Shown here piece by piece: positions 9,745 through 20,002 of a DNA stretch of 64,000 nucleotides. Each line of letters opens with the position of its first letter. The first letter of the stretch is position 1. The stretch spans positions 558,001 to 622,000 of the forward strand of contig NZ_VXJV01000001.1 in assembly GCF_008692785.1 (NCBI RefSeq), read 5' to 3'. A program made the translations under genes and the position numbers. This stretch comes from Salmonella enterica subsp. diarizonae. Its GTDB lineage: Bacteria; Pseudomonadota; Gammaproteobacteria; Enterobacterales; Enterobacteriaceae. A model generated the notes under the pieces. It was not told the DNA's origin and made no database searches. It saw only the letters and a list, made by a program, of their open reading frames with translations.

Positions 9745-10572
9745 ATGGCTAATCCAACCATTATCAGGCTACAGGATGGCAACGTAATACCACAACTTGG
9801 ACTGGGAGTCTGGAAAGCAAGCAATGAAGAGGTGATCGCGGCGATTCATAAAGCGCTGGAGGTGGGCTATCGATCGATTGATACCGCCACTGCGTATCAG
9901 AATGAAGAGGGTGTCGGTAAAGCGTTAAAAGAAGCGAACGTGGCGCGGGAAGAACTGTTTATCACCACCAAGTTGTGGAATGACGATCAAAAACGTCCCC
10001 GCGAAGCCCTGCAGGAGAGTCTGAAAAAACTGCAGCTTGATTATCTCGATCTCTATCTGATGCACTGGCCCGTACCGGCTATCGATCACTATGTGGAAGC
10101 CTGGAAGGGCATGATCGCGCTGCAAAAAGAGGGGCTGGTAAAGAGTATCGGGGTCTGTAACTTTCAGATCCATCACCTCCAGCGTCTGATCGATGAAACC
10201 GGCGTTACCCCCGTAATCAACCAGATCGAGCTACACCCCTTGATGCAACAGCGCCAGCTACATGCGTGGAATGCGACGCATAAAATCCAGACCGAATCCT
10301 GGAGCCCGCTGGCGCAGGGCGGCGAAGGCGTATTCGATCAGAAAGTGATTCGCGAGCTGGCGGATAAATACGGCAAAACGCCCGCTCAGATTGTTATTCG
10401 CTGGCATCTGGACTGCGGGCTGGTCGTCATCCCGAAATCCGTCACCCCTTCCCGTATCGCGGAAAACTTTGCTGTCTGGGATTTCCGTCTCGATAAAGAT
10501 GAATTAGGCGAGATCGCAAAACTGGATCAAGGAAAACGCCTCGGTCCCGATCCGGATCAGTTCGGCGGCTAA
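9745..10572 (+). CDS. dkgA: DkgA, 2,5-diketo-D-gluconate reductase A (methylglyoxal reductase)
   Basis: A 275-residue aldo-keto reductase barrel. The catalytic tetrad is visible: Asp46, Tyr51, Lys76 and His107 (in DLYLMHWPV). The C-terminal IPKSVTPSRIAENF segment binds NADPH phosphate. The enzyme reduces 2,5-diketogluconate, methylglyoxal and beta-keto esters. AAAGAGGAACACATC gives the ribosome binding site. It forms the aldehyde-detoxification pair with yqhD and ends in a strong intrinsic terminator. Confidence 0.97.
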   Translation: MANPTIIRLQDGNVIPQLGLGVWKASNEEVIAAIHKALEVGYRSIDTATAYQNEEGVGKALKEANVAREELFITTKLWNDDQKRPREALQESLKKLQLDYLDLYLMHWPVPAIDHYVEAWKGMIALQKEGLVKSIGVCNFQIHHLQRLIDETGVTPVINQIELHPLMQQRQLHAWNATHKIQTESWSPLAQGGEGVFDQKVIRELADKYGKTPAQIVIRWHLDCGLVVIPKSVTPSRIAENFAVWDFRLDKDELGEIAKLDQGKRLGPDPDQFGG

Positions 10573-10593
10573 GCCGGACTTACCGCGCTTCAT

Positions 10594-10619
10594 GCCCGAC
10601 GATTTCGTCGGGCTTTTTT
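10594..10619 (+). terminator. Intrinsic terminator after dkgA
   Basis: A seven-base perfect stem (GCCCGAC with GTCGGGC) and a six-base loop are followed directly by six T residues. It ends the yqhD-dkgA unit. Confidence 0.92.
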
Positions 10620-10763
10620 GCATTCCGAAATATTAAGAAACAATTGGCGCACATTTAACAGTATATTTCCCCCGCGCACAAGCGCAGCATTATTCTGATT
10701 TTATGAAAATTTATTCATATTAATTATCAGCTTACTTAATGCATATAAAATATTTATGGATGT

Positions 10764-12224
10764 GTGATTGTGGCGGAAAAAAAATCTCAGGGCGTCAAAT
10801 GGCTCCCATTCATTCTTATTCTGGTGATCGCCGCAGGACTGTGGCAGCTAACGCCCCCTTCCGGGTTAAGCGCGCCGGCCTGGCATTCCGCGATTATTTT
10901 TGTCGCGACGATCGCCTCAATTGTGGCGAAAGTGCTGCCTATTGGCGCGATCGGTATTATCGGCATCACCGTCTTTGCGCTCGCCTATGCCGCCGGCGAT
11001 AAAACGGCCAGCGGCGCGATTACCACGGCATTGAGCGAGCTGAACAGTTCACTGATCTGGCTTATCGTCGTGGCATTTATGATTGCCCGTGGGTTTATCA
11101 AAACCGGGCTGGGTCGGCGTATCGCCCTACAAATGATCCGTCTGTTAGGTAAACGAACGCTGGGTCTGGCCTATGGCCTGGCGTTTGCCGATCTGATCCT
11201 CTCCCCCGCGATGCCCAGTAACACCGCGCGCTGCGGCGGCGTGATTTACCCGATCGCCGACTCGCTGGCGCGCAGCTTTGATTCACATCCGGAAGATGAG
11301 TCTCGCAGTAAAATCGGCACCTTTCTGATCACCTGTATTGGCAATGTTAACGACGTCACCGCCGCACTGTTTATGACCGGTTATACGGGTAATCTGCTGG
11401 CGGTAAAACTGGCGGCGAACGCCGGCGTTACGTTGAGCTGGGGAAGCTGGTTTATCGCAGCGCTCCTGCCTTGCCTGGTCTCTCTTCTTATCGTCCCGCT
11501 GCTGGTCTACTGGCTGACGCGTCCGGAGATTAAACATACGCCGAATGCGCCGGATCTGGCGCGCAAAGAGCTGGCGCAAATGGGCAATATGGCGCGCGGC
11601 GAGTGGCTCATGCTGGCGACCGTCGGCGTGTTACTGGTGCTGTGGATTTTTGGCGACACGCTTGGCGTGGATGCCACGACGGCCTCTTTTGTCGGTCTCT
11701 CGATTTTATTACTGAGCGGCGTGCTCACCTGGGAAGACGTTAAAAGCGAAAAAGGCGCCTGGGATACGTTGATTTGGTTCGCCGCGCTGCTGATGATGGC
11801 TAACCAGTTGAAGAAACTAGGATTCACCAGTTGGTTTGGCAACCTGATTGGCGACAGCATCGGCAGTACGATGCATGGAACCAGTTGGATGATCATCCTG
11901 CTGCTGCTTAACGCAGCCTATTTTTATACCCACTATTTTTTCGCCAGCGGCAACGCGCAAATCGCCGCGCTGTATGCGGTGTTTCTGGGCGTCGGTCTGC
12001 ATCTGAATATACCGGCGGCGCCGATGGCGCTTATGCTGGCGTTTACCAGCAGCCTGTACTGCTCTCTTACGCAGTATACCCACGCACGCGGCCCTATTCT
12101 TTTTGGCGCCGGCTATGTACCGACGGGCGTCTGGTGGCGAACGGGATTTATTATCAGCCTCTTTAATCAGGCGGTCTTTTTGACAGTCGGCCTCGCATGG
12201 TGGAAAGTGTTAGGGTTGTATTAA
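10764..12224 (+). CDS. DASS-family anion (dicarboxylate) transporter
   Basis: A polytopic protein of up to 486 residues with about 12 hydrophobic segments, of the divalent anion:sodium symporter family (CitT/TtdT/YbhI branch). The two SNT-like substrate loops are visible: PAMPSNTARCGGVIYP in the first half and SLYCSLTQYTHARGPILFGAGY in the second. It probably exchanges or co-transports a di- or tricarboxylate; the substrate is not readable. The start is GTG at 10764; GTG at 10770 has better spacing from GGA at 10758 and may be the true one. It is followed 44 bp later by a HIT-like gene. In E. coli K-12 this slot holds yqhG-yqhH instead, so the pair is a lineage-specific difference. Confidence 0.85.
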   Translation: MIVAEKKSQGVKWLPFILILVIAAGLWQLTPPSGLSAPAWHSAIIFVATIASIVAKVLPIGAIGIIGITVFALAYAAGDKTASGAITTALSELNSSLIWLIVVAFMIARGFIKTGLGRRIALQMIRLLGKRTLGLAYGLAFADLILSPAMPSNTARCGGVIYPIADSLARSFDSHPEDESRSKIGTFLITCIGNVNDVTAALFMTGYTGNLLAVKLAANAGVTLSWGSWFIAALLPCLVSLLIVPLLVYWLTRPEIKHTPNAPDLARKELAQMGNMARGEWLMLATVGVLLVLWIFGDTLGVDATTASFVGLSILLLSGVLTWEDVKSEKGAWDTLIWFAALLMMANQLKKLGFTSWFGNLIGDSIGSTMHGTSWMIILLLLNAAYFYTHYFFASGNAQIAALYAVFLGVGLHLNIPAAPMALMLAFTSSLYCSLTQYTHARGPILFGAGYVPTGVWWRTGFIISLFNQAVFLTVGLAWWKVLGLY

Positions 12225-12268
12225 ACGCTTAACGCATCGATAAGCCCCTCGGTTAACGGAGAAATGGA

Positions 12269-12730
12269 ATGACCTGCATTTTCTGTCAAATAGTTGAAGG
12301 TAAAGCGCCTTGTCATAAAGTTTGGGAAGATGAGCATCACCTGGCTTTTTTGTCCATTTTTCCGAATACCGATGGGTTTACCGTAGTGATCCCGAAAAAA
12401 CATTACCCCAGCTACGCGTTCGATCTACCACCGCAGGCGCTGGCGGACCTGATGCTGGCGACGCAAAAAGTGGCGAAACTGCTGGATAAGGCGTTTGTGG
12501 ATGTGGGCCGTACCGGGATGTTTTTTGAGGGATTTGGCGTCGATCATGTGCACAGTAAGCTAAGTCCGATGCACGGCACAGCTAATCTGAGTGAATGGAA
12601 ACCTATCGAATCGCGACAGAATAAATTTTTCGAGCGCTACGAGGGGTATCTCTCATCGCACGATCATGAACGGGCGGGTGATGAAAAACTGGCCGCGCTG
12701 GCGGCCAGAATTCGGCAAATCCAGGCGTAA
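12269..12730 (+). CDS. HIT-domain protein with an incomplete histidine triad
   Basis: A 153-residue protein of the HIT superfamily. It has the N-terminal CxxC pattern (CIFCQI), the helical LAFLSIFPNTDGFTVVIPKKHYPS core, and the triad region HVHSKLSPMHG at about residues 92-102. The canonical triad is H-x-H-x-H; here the third His is Lys, while the middle (nucleophile) His remains. It may hydrolyse or transfer nucleotides from dinucleoside polyphosphates or AMP adducts, or be altered in specificity. GGAGAAATGGA supplies the ribosome binding site. It lies 44 bp after the DASS transporter and may be co-transcribed. Confidence 0.8.
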   Translation: MTCIFCQIVEGKAPCHKVWEDEHHLAFLSIFPNTDGFTVVIPKKHYPSYAFDLPPQALADLMLATQKVAKLLDKAFVDVGRTGMFFEGFGVDHVHSKLSPMHGTANLSEWKPIESRQNKFFERYEGYLSSHDHERAGDEKLAALAARIRQIQA

Positions 12731-12767
12731 TCGTTGCCGGATGCGTTCGGCCTGGGTCGATCTGTGG

Positions 12768-12831
12768 GCCTGATAAGCGCAGCGCCATCAGGCAAAATAA
12801 TCGCTGGATGGCGGCTTCGCCTTATCCAGCC
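12768..12831. repeat. REP/BIME cluster between the HIT gene and ygiQ
   Basis: Two REP units lie between convergent genes: one with GCCTGATAAGCGC and GCGCCATCAGGC arms (12768-12793) and one with GCTGGATGGCGGC and CTTATCCAGC arms (12803-12831). Confidence 0.85.
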
Positions 12832-12854
12832 TGATAGGATACCTGTAAAACCGT

Positions 12855-15026
12855 TTAACGCCCCGCGCCTTTCCCGCGCTTCTTATTAGCAGCAAGCCCC
12901 TGTCGCTGATGCGCCACTGGCGTATGTTTGGTCAACGCCGGGCGGGTGTTGCGGTTCTGGCGACGCGCTTCGCGCATCTCTTCAACGGTCGGCGCAGGCA
13001 CCAGACACTCACGGCGACCGCCAATCAAATGTTTTTTCCCCATCGCTTCCAGCGCCTGGCGAATCAGCGGCCAGTTCGCCGGATCGTGATAACGCAGCAG
13101 CGCCTTATGCAGGCGACGTTGCTTATCTCCCTTCGGCACCACCACATCTTCACTCTTATAACCAATCTTACCCAGCGGGTTTTTGCCGGTGTAATACATG
13201 GTGGTCGAATTCGCCAACGGTGACGGGTAGAAGTTCTGCACCTGATCCAGACGGAAGCGGTGGCGCTTCAGCCACAGCGCCAGATTCACCATATCTTCGT
13301 CCCGCGTGCCCGGATGCGCGGAGATAAAATACGGGATCAGATACTGTTCTTTTCCGGCCTGTTTAGAGTAAAGGTCAAACAACTCTTTAAAGCGATCGTA
13401 GCTGCCCATACCCGGTTTCATCATTTTCGACAGCGGACCTTCTTCAGTATGCTCCGGCGCAATCTTCAGATAGCCGCCCACATGATGGCTCGCCAGCTCT
13501 TTAATGTAGCGAGGATCTTCCACGGCGATGTCGTAGCGCACGCCGGAGGCAATTAAGATTTTCTTAATGCCTTTCAGCTCGCGGGCGCGGCGATAAAGAT
13601 TGATCGTCGGCGTATGGTCAGTATCCATATGCGGACAGATATCCGGATACACGCACGACAGGCGACGACAGGTCTGCTCCGCACGCGGCGACTTACAGCG
13701 CAGCATATACATGTTCGCGGTAGGACCACCCAGATCGGAGATCACGCCGGTAAACCCCGGCACCGTGTCGCGGATCGCTTCGATCTCGTTGATGATAGAG
13801 TCTTCCGAGCGGCTCTGAATAATGCGTCCTTCATGTTCGGTGATCGAGCAGAAAGAGCAGCCACCAAAGCAGCCACGCATGATATTGATCGAAAAGCGGA
13901 TCATCTCATAGGCCGGAATGCGGGCATTGCCGTAAGCCGGGTGCGGTACGCGCTGATACGGCAGCGCAAACACGCTATCCATCTCTTCAGTGGAGAGCGG
14001 TATAGCGGGCGGGTTAATCCAGACATAGCGATCGCCGTGCTTTTGCATCAGCGCCCGCGCGCAACCAGGGTTAGTTTCGTGATGCAGAATACGCGACGCA
14101 TGGGCGTACAGCACCTTGTCGCCTTTCACCTTTTCAAAGGATGGCAACAGGATATAGGTTTTTTCCCACGGCTTCGGACGCGGCGGCTGCACGGTAATCG
14201 CCTTAGCTTCCTGCTTTTTCGGCGCGACCGGCTTGTTATCCGCGCACGGCAGATCCTCGCCATAGGGATGGGGGATTGGATCGATTTTACCCGGCGTGTC
14301 CAGACGAGTGGAGTCGACGCCGCTCCAGCCAGGCAGAGCTTCTTTAACCATAATCGCAGTGTTACGCACGTCGCGAATCTGATCGATGGTTTCACCCATT
14401 GCCAGACGGTGCGCCACTTCCACCAGCGGACGCTCGCCGTTGCCGAACATCAACATGTCGGCTTTGGAATCGACTAACACGGAACGGCGCACAGTATCAG
14501 ACCAGTAGTCGTAATGCGCGGTACGGCGCAGACTGGCCTCAATGCCGCCGAGGATCACCGGTACATCTTTCCACGCTTCTTTGCAACGCTGGGTATAGAC
14601 CAGAGTGGCTCTGTCCGGGCGCTTGCCCGCCACGTTATCTGGCGTATAGGCATCGTCGTGGCGCAGTCGGCGATCGGCCGTGTAACGGTTGATCATCGAG
14701 TCCATATTACCGGCGGTGACGCCGAAAAACAGGTTCGGTTTGCCCAGACGCATAAAGTCGTCTTTGCTGTTCCAGTCCGGCTGAGCGATGATACCGACGC
14801 GGAAGCCCTGGGATTCCAGCATACGGCCACAAATGGCCATGCCGAAACTCGGATGATCGACATACGCGTCGCCCGTCACCAAAATAATGTCGCAGCTATC
14901 CCAGCCAAGTTGATCCATTTCGTCACGTGACATCGGCAAAAACGGCGCCGGCCCAAAGCAGGCGGCCCAGTACTGCGGCCAGGAGAAAAGGTCGCGATCC
15001 GGTTGGATCAGGGATGTTGCGCTCAT
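12855..15026 (-). CDS. ygiQ: YgiQ, large radical SAM protein
   Basis: A 723-residue protein of the YgiQ/UPF0313 family. It has an N-terminal B12-binding-like region, then a radical SAM domain with the cluster motif [10 protein letters not shown] (CxxxCxxC, about residues 385-394), and a C-terminal DUF3362-type tail ending in basic residues. The cysteines ligate a 4Fe-4S cluster that cleaves S-adenosylmethionine; the substrate is unknown. GGAAGCACT precedes the ATG. The gene is full length with no frame disruption and lies upstream of nothing on its strand except the REP cluster. Confidence 0.94.
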   Translation of the reverse strand: MSATSLIQPDRDLFSWPQYWAACFGPAPFLPMSRDEMDQLGWDSCDIILVTGDAYVDHPSFGMAICGRMLESQGFRVGIIAQPDWNSKDDFMRLGKPNLFFGVTAGNMDSMINRYTADRRLRHDDAYTPDNVAGKRPDRATLVYTQRCKEAWKDVPVILGGIEASLRRTAHYDYWSDTVRRSVLVDSKADMLMFGNGERPLVEVAHRLAMGETIDQIRDVRNTAIMVKEALPGWSGVDSTRLDTPGKIDPIPHPYGEDLPCADNKPVAPKKQEAKAITVQPPRPKPWEKTYILLPSFEKVKGDKVLYAHASRILHHETNPGCARALMQKHGDRYVWINPPAIPLSTEEMDSVFALPYQRVPHPAYGNARIPAYEMIRFSINIMRGCFGGCSFCSITEHEGRIIQSRSEDSIINEIEAIRDTVPGFTGVISDLGGPTANMYMLRCKSPRAEQTCRRLSCVYPDICPHMDTDHTPTINLYRRARELKGIKKILIASGVRYDIAVEDPRYIKELASHHVGGYLKIAPEHTEEGPLSKMMKPGMGSYDRFKELFDLYSKQAGKEQYLIPYFISAHPGTRDEDMVNLALWLKRHRFRLDQVQNFYPSPLANSTTMYYTGKNPLGKIGYKSEDVVVPKGDKQRRLHKALLRYHDPANWPLIRQALEAMGKKHLIGGRRECLVPAPTVEEMREARRQNRNTRPALTKHTPVAHQRQGLAANKKRGKGAGR

Positions 15027-15108
15027 AGTGCTTCCAAAAATGGTAAAAAAATAATCAAAGGCCGGGGATTATAAGCCGGAACGAAGGAGAAATCGAAAGG
15101 TATTCACC

Positions 15109-15128
15109 TCTCGCCCTGACGGGCGAGA
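15109..15128. terminator. Hairpin between ftsP and ygiQ
   Basis: A perfect eight-base stem, TCTCGCCC with GGGCGAGA, and a TGAC loop lie right after the ftsP stop codon on the minus strand. No T-run follows in that direction, so termination would be weak; it may instead stabilise a 3' end. Confidence 0.5.
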
Positions 15129-15134
15129 AAAGGA

Positions 15135-16547
15135 TTATGGCGCCGGGTTTACCAGCATCTGCCCAATCGAGCCGCGATCCGCCATTTCCAGCGTCTGGCT
15201 GTTGAAATAGAACGGGAAGTGCGGCCAGGACGGCTGACCGTAGTAGACCAGCAATTCGACTTGCCCATCCACCCAGACGGTATCTTTCCAGCCTCTATCC
15301 TCCGGGAACGGCATAGCGCCGTTGACGTTACGAATCAGGAAAGAGACGCCCTCAATATGGAACGATTGCGGCATATCGGCGCGTACCGTCCAGCGCTCCC
15401 AGGAGCCTTGCTGGGCGGTAATATCAATGCGATTCACATCCCACAGTTGGCCATTGATCCCCGGATCGTCGCCAAGACTAATGTCCCGGCTGCGGATAGG
15501 CGCGCCGCTCATGATCTCCGTCGGCAACAGACGCATCGGCAGATTATCGGTCACCAGCGGCAGCAATCCGGTTGGCCGCAACGTCAGCACCAGGGTAGAA
15601 ACCAGAATACTGGAAGGCTCAAAGAAACCGCGAATCCGATCGACTATGCTGGCCGCTTCCCCACAGGTGATCGAGACTTCATCCCCGTTAGTCATATCAA
15701 CCAGGATCTCACGTCGCTCGCCGGGCGCCAGTGACAACTGTTTGACGGAAACCGGCGCAGGTAAAAAGCCCTGATCGCCTGAAATCACATGCAGCGCCCG
15801 GCCATCGCTCATCTGGAGCTGATACCGGCGCGAGTTCGAGGCGTTCAATAACCGTAACCGCACCCAGCCGCGGGACACTTCGACATAGGGGCTTTGCGCG
15901 CCGTTCACCAGCAACGTATCGCCGACAAAACCGCCGCTTCCCGGTTCGCTGTACTCCGGCGTCCCAAAGTTATCCAGCCGCTTATCCTGGATAATGACGG
16001 GAAAATCATCCACGCCGTAATGGTTCGGAATGGGCAGCGTTTTACTGATGTCGTCTTCGACCAGCCACATTCCGGCCAGGCCGTTATACACCTGCTGCGC
16101 AGTGCGGTTAGGCGTGTTGGCGTGATACCACAGCGTCGCGGCGCTCTGGCGAATCGGCAACACTGGTGCCCAGTCGGCGTTCGGCGACATCATACGCGCT
16201 GGCCCCCCCATCAGCGGCCCCGGCACCAGTAAACCAGCAACCGTCATGGAGACATTTTCCGCCAGACGGTTGCTATAGATGAGTTTAACGTCATCGCCTT
16301 TCCAGACGCGGATTGTCGGCCCCAGATAACGACCGTTTACTCCCCAAACCGGCGCGCGCGTGCCCTGCGTGAAAGACCAGTGCGCTCGCTGTAGCGTCAT
16401 AAATAGCGGCTGTCCGCGACGGGACTCCAGCAACGGCGGAACAGGCAACGGCTGCTGCTGACCGGCAGCATTCGCCCTGAAGGGAATCGCGCCTGCACAT
16501 AGTGCGATTCCCGATGCCTGAAGAAACTGACGCCGACTGAATGACAT
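15135..16547 (-). CDS. ftsP: FtsP (SufI), periplasmic divisome-stabilising cupredoxin protein
   Basis: A 470-residue multicopper-oxidase-like protein without the copper ligands of true oxidases. A Tat signal peptide occupies the first 27 residues (Ser4-Arg5-Arg6-Gln7-Phe8-Leu9, then a hydrophobic stretch ending ANA). Three cupredoxin domains follow. It is exported folded through the Tat pathway and protects the divisome under stress, a standard Tat model substrate. It lies 73 bp downstream of plsC on the same strand, as in E. coli, and is probably co-transcribed with it. Confidence 0.97.
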   Translation of the reverse strand: MSFSRRQFLQASGIALCAGAIPFRANAAGQQQPLPVPPLLESRRGQPLFMTLQRAHWSFTQGTRAPVWGVNGRYLGPTIRVWKGDDVKLIYSNRLAENVSMTVAGLLVPGPLMGGPARMMSPNADWAPVLPIRQSAATLWYHANTPNRTAQQVYNGLAGMWLVEDDISKTLPIPNHYGVDDFPVIIQDKRLDNFGTPEYSEPGSGGFVGDTLLVNGAQSPYVEVSRGWVRLRLLNASNSRRYQLQMSDGRALHVISGDQGFLPAPVSVKQLSLAPGERREILVDMTNGDEVSITCGEAASIVDRIRGFFEPSSILVSTLVLTLRPTGLLPLVTDNLPMRLLPTEIMSGAPIRSRDISLGDDPGINGQLWDVNRIDITAQQGSWERWTVRADMPQSFHIEGVSFLIRNVNGAMPFPEDRGWKDTVWVDGQVELLVYYGQPSWPHFPFYFNSQTLEMADRGSIGQMLVNPAP

Positions 16548-16620
16548 ATAAGCTCCATGTAAAACAGGCTAAAGAGTTGTGCCTGAAAAAATGATTTCTA
16601 CAATAACAGAGTAAGATCGC

Positions 16621-17358
16621 TTAAACCTTACCGGCCGCTTCACGTTCCGCAACCTCTTTATCAAGTTCCGCGATTTTTTGCTCCATTAACGCACGGCAAT
16701 GGGCTGCCAGCTCGCGAACCTGATCTTTACCATATTCGCTGACGTCGACTGGCGGCAGCATTTCCACAATCACCAGTCCGTTGTTCAGGCGGTTTAGATT
16801 GACTTTGTTAGAGGTGTTGGAAACGCAGATAGGAATGATCGGCACGCCAGCCGCGATAGCCGCATGAAACGCGCCGGTTTTAAACGGCAGCAGACCGCGT
16901 CCCCGACTACGCGTACCTTCAGGGAACATCCAGATAGAAATACGGCGCTTTTTAAAATGGTTAACCACTGCCGCAATGGTGCTATGCGCTTTGGCGCGGT
17001 TATTACGGTCAATCAGCAGATTACCGGTCAGCCAGTACAGTTGCCCAAAAAACGGGATCCAAAGCAGGCTTTTTTTCCCCACCGTCACGGTTGGCGGTTG
17101 CACAATATTCGCCGCCGTGACCATATCATAATTATTCTGGTGGTTAGCGATATAGATAGCATTGCCATAGCTTTCCGCGTCTGCGGGTTTGCGGCACTCC
17201 ACTTTCAGGCCAAACAGCGGGGCCAGGCGACCGAACATATGTCCAAACGTCGCCACGTGTTTTGGGTTACGTGGGCTGAAAAGGCAGTAAATAGAACCGA
17301 AAACACAGACCAGAATGGAGTAAATAACGGTAACAATAAGACGAAAAATATATAGCAT
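16621..17358 (-). CDS. plsC: PlsC, 1-acyl-sn-glycerol-3-phosphate acyltransferase
   Basis: A 245-residue inner membrane enzyme that acylates lysophosphatidic acid to phosphatidic acid, the second step of phospholipid synthesis. The catalytic HX4D box is NHQNNYD with His73 and Asp78; the glycerophosphate-binding motif FPEGTRSRG is at residues 145-153. An N-terminal hydrophobic segment (about 5-28) anchors it. It is essential in E. coli. Upstream of it a BIME separates it from parC. Confidence 0.98.
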   Translation of the reverse strand: MLYIFRLIVTVIYSILVCVFGSIYCLFSPRNPKHVATFGHMFGRLAPLFGLKVECRKPADAESYGNAIYIANHQNNYDMVTAANIVQPPTVTVGKKSLLWIPFFGQLYWLTGNLLIDRNNRAKAHSTIAAVVNHFKKRRISIWMFPEGTRSRGRGLLPFKTGAFHAAIAAGVPIIPICVSNTSNKVNLNRLNNGLVIVEMLPPVDVSEYGKDQVRELAAHCRALMEQKIAELDKEVAEREAAGKV

Positions 17359-17517
17359 AACAACCTCTGAAGGCCTAAGAGCCCGGCATTCTACGTCACC
17401 TGAAATTCAGGTTAGGATTTTGGTAAGTGTGGCTCTCTGGAAAAACGTATTGTTAATCGCAATGCACGAATAAACAACGGTTTTACGGGAAATTTTAATG
17501 TTAATCCGATCTGAAAC

Positions 17518-17605
17518 CGTAGGCCGGATAAGACGCTACTGCATCATCATCCGGCAACGGCAGAGCGCCGGATGGCGGCATAAATGCCTTATCCGGCCTA
17601 CGAGT
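17518..17605. repeat. BIME (paired REP) between plsC and parC
   Basis: Two inverted REP units: GTAGGCCGGATAAGACGC on the left and GCCTTATCCGGCCTAC on the right, with GCGCCGGATGGCGGC between. This is the usual two-REP BIME layout. Confidence 0.88.
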
Positions 17606-17614
17606 GACACCTTC

Positions 17615-19873
17615 TTACTCTTCACTGTCGCCATGACTTACGCGATGCGGTGAATCAATCTCAATACGATCGATACGCTGCAGGCCGCGCATTAATGTGC
17701 CGCGGCGTCCGCGTTCGCCGGCCACCTTCTGTAACTCTTCAGGACGCAGTTTGATTTTGCGCTTCCCGACATGGATAGTCAGAGTGCTTTGCGGCGGCAA
17801 CACGTACAGATGCGCCAGACCATCATCGCCTTTCGCCGCCTCCGCTGACGGAATATTAATGATCTTATTTCCTTTGCCTTTCGACAGTTGCGGCAGAGAG
17901 TCTACCGGGAACATCAACATACGTCCGGCCTGAGTAATCGCCAGCAGCATATCGTGCTCGTCTTCAATCACCAACGGCGGCATGACGTGCGCGTTTTCCG
18001 GCAGAGTAATCAACGCCTTACCGGCACGGTTACGGGCAACCAGATCGTTAAACGTACAAACGAAGCCGTAGCCCGCATCCGACGCCATCAGCAGTTTCTG
18101 GTCATCGCCTTCCATCAGCATATGCTCTACGGTCGCCCCCGGCGGCAGCGTCAGTTTGCCGGTCAGCGGCTCGCCCTGCCCGCGCGCCGACGGAAGCGTA
18201 ATGGGATCAATAGCATAGCTACGCCCGGTGGTATCAATAAACACCACCGGTTGATTGCTCTTACCTTTCACCGCGGCTTTAAAGCTGTCGCCCGCTTTAT
18301 AGTTAAGCCCCGGCGCATCAATATCATGACCTTTGGCGCTGCGCACCCAGCCCATCTGCGACAGCACGATAGTCACCGGTTCGGACGGCAGCATATCGTG
18401 TTCGCTCATCGCTTTAGCTTCTTCACGCTCATGCAGCGGAGAACGGCGATCGTCGCCATAGGCATCGGAATCCGCCTGTAGCTCTTTTTTCAGCAAGGTA
18501 TTCATTTTGCGTTCGGACGCGAGAATGCCCTGCAACTGGTCACGCTCTTTTTCCAGCTCGTCCTGCTCGCCACGAATTTTCATCTCTTCCAGCTTGGCGA
18601 GATGACGCAGTTTCAGTTCGAGGATTGCTTCCGCCTGGGTCTCGGTGATGCCGAAACGCGACATCAGCGCGGGTTTTGGTTCGTCTTCGCTACGGATAAT
18701 CTCAATCACTTCGTCGATGTTGAGAAACGCCACCAGCAGACCTTCGAGGATATGCAGGCGCTTGAGGACCTTCTCCAGACGATAGTTGAGGCGACGACGT
18801 ACCGTATCGCGGCGAAACGCCAGCCATTCGGTCAGGATCTCCAGCAGGTTTTTCACCGCCGGGCGACCATCCAGACCGATCATGTTCAGGTTAATACGGT
18901 AGCTTTTTTCCAGATCGGTGGTGGCGAACAGATGGTTCATCACCTGCTCCATATCCACACGGTTGGATCGTGGCACAATCACTAAACGCGTCGGGTTTTC
19001 GTGATCCGATTCATCGCGCAGATCGTCCACCATCGGCAGTTTTTTATTACGCATCTGCGCAGCAATCTGCTCCAGCACTTTCGCGCCGGACACCTGATGC
19101 GGTAGCGCGGTGATCACCACGGCGCCGTCTTCTTTGGTCCATACCGCGCGCATGCGCACGGAGCCACGCCCGTTTTCGTAAATTTTACGAATTTCCGCAC
19201 GTGGGGTAATGATCTCCGCTTCGGTCGGGTAATCCGGCCCCTGGACGATATCCAGCAACTGATCCAGCGTCGTTTTCGGCTGCTCAATCAGCGTAATCGC
19301 CGCTTTCGCTACTTCGCGCAGGTTATGCGGCGGAATATCTGTTGCCATCCCCACCGCAATACCGGTGGTGCCGTTCAGCAGAATATTCGGCAGACGCGCC
19401 GGTAACATTTTCGGTTCCTGCATGGTGCCATCGAAGTTAGGCACCCAGTCCGCCGTCCCCTGACCGAGTTCCCCCAGCAGGAGTTCCGCATATTTAGACA
19501 GGCGAGATTCGGTATAACGCATCGCGGCGAACGATTTCGGATCGTCAGGCGCGCCCCAGTTTCCCTGCCCGTCGACCAGCGGATAACGGTAAGAAAACGG
19601 CTGCGCCATCAGCACCATCGCTTCATAACAGGCGCTGTCGCCATGCGGATGATACTTACCCAGCACGTCGCCGACGGTACGGGCGGACTTTTTAAACTTG
19701 GCGCTGGCGTTAAGGCCCAGTTCAGACATCGCGTAGACGATGCGACGCTGAACGGGTTTCAGACCATCACCAATAAACGGCAACGCCCTGTCCATGATGA
19801 CGTACATGGAATAATTCAGATAGGCGTTTTCCGTGAATTCATGCAGCGCAAGGCGCTCTGCCATCTCGCTCAT
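17615..19873 (-). CDS. parC: ParC, topoisomerase IV subunit A
   Basis: A 752-residue type IIA topoisomerase subunit that decatenates daughter chromosomes with ParE. The start [13 protein letters not shown] matches E. coli length; GAGGAATCACAATCA precedes it, although the frame stays open upstream. The catalytic Tyr120 is in [15 protein letters not shown], and the C-terminal beta-pinwheel begins near residue 490. In the quinolone-resistance region Ser80 and Glu84 ([11 protein letters not shown]) are wild type. Residue 57 is Ser, whereas Thr57 is reported for Typhimurium references. It is separated from ygiW by a terminator. Confidence 0.98.
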   Translation of the reverse strand: MSEMAERLALHEFTENAYLNYSMYVIMDRALPFIGDGLKPVQRRIVYAMSELGLNASAKFKKSARTVGDVLGKYHPHGDSACYEAMVLMAQPFSYRYPLVDGQGNWGAPDDPKSFAAMRYTESRLSKYAELLLGELGQGTADWVPNFDGTMQEPKMLPARLPNILLNGTTGIAVGMATDIPPHNLREVAKAAITLIEQPKTTLDQLLDIVQGPDYPTEAEIITPRAEIRKIYENGRGSVRMRAVWTKEDGAVVITALPHQVSGAKVLEQIAAQMRNKKLPMVDDLRDESDHENPTRLVIVPRSNRVDMEQVMNHLFATTDLEKSYRINLNMIGLDGRPAVKNLLEILTEWLAFRRDTVRRRLNYRLEKVLKRLHILEGLLVAFLNIDEVIEIIRSEDEPKPALMSRFGITETQAEAILELKLRHLAKLEEMKIRGEQDELEKERDQLQGILASERKMNTLLKKELQADSDAYGDDRRSPLHEREEAKAMSEHDMLPSEPVTIVLSQMGWVRSAKGHDIDAPGLNYKAGDSFKAAVKGKSNQPVVFIDTTGRSYAIDPITLPSARGQGEPLTGKLTLPPGATVEHMLMEGDDQKLLMASDAGYGFVCTFNDLVARNRAGKALITLPENAHVMPPLVIEDEHDMLLAITQAGRMLMFPVDSLPQLSKGKGNKIINIPSAEAAKGDDGLAHLYVLPPQSTLTIHVGKRKIKLRPEELQKVAGERGRRGTLMRGLQRIDRIEIDSPHRVSHGDSEE

Positions 19874-19975
19874 TGATTGTGATTCCTCAACTGTTAGCCC
19901 GAACAATACCCGGTATCTCTCAGGCAATATTGCCGCAGATACTACCCTATCTGGCGCGTTGAGTCACAAAGAAAA

Positions 19976-19993
19976 GGGCCGCGAGCGCGGCCC
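19976..19993 (-). terminator. Intrinsic terminator after ygiW
   Basis: A perfect seven-base stem, GGGCCGC with GCGGCCC, and a GAGC loop lie just beyond the ygiW stop. On the minus strand it is followed by TTTTCTTT, fitting an intrinsic terminator that separates ygiW from parC. Confidence 0.85.
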
Positions 19994-20002
19994 TGATGGG
20001 GT

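Noticed and set aside
13614..14477. Long 287-codon open frame opposite ygiQ
   Set aside because: It lies wholly within the coding sequence of ygiQ on the other strand, is rich in Arg/His as expected for a mirror frame, and lacks a ribosome site.
19874..19927. 18-codon N-terminal extension of ParC
   Set aside because: It replaces a good ribosome site (GAGGAATC) by coding sequence and exceeds the 752-residue family length.
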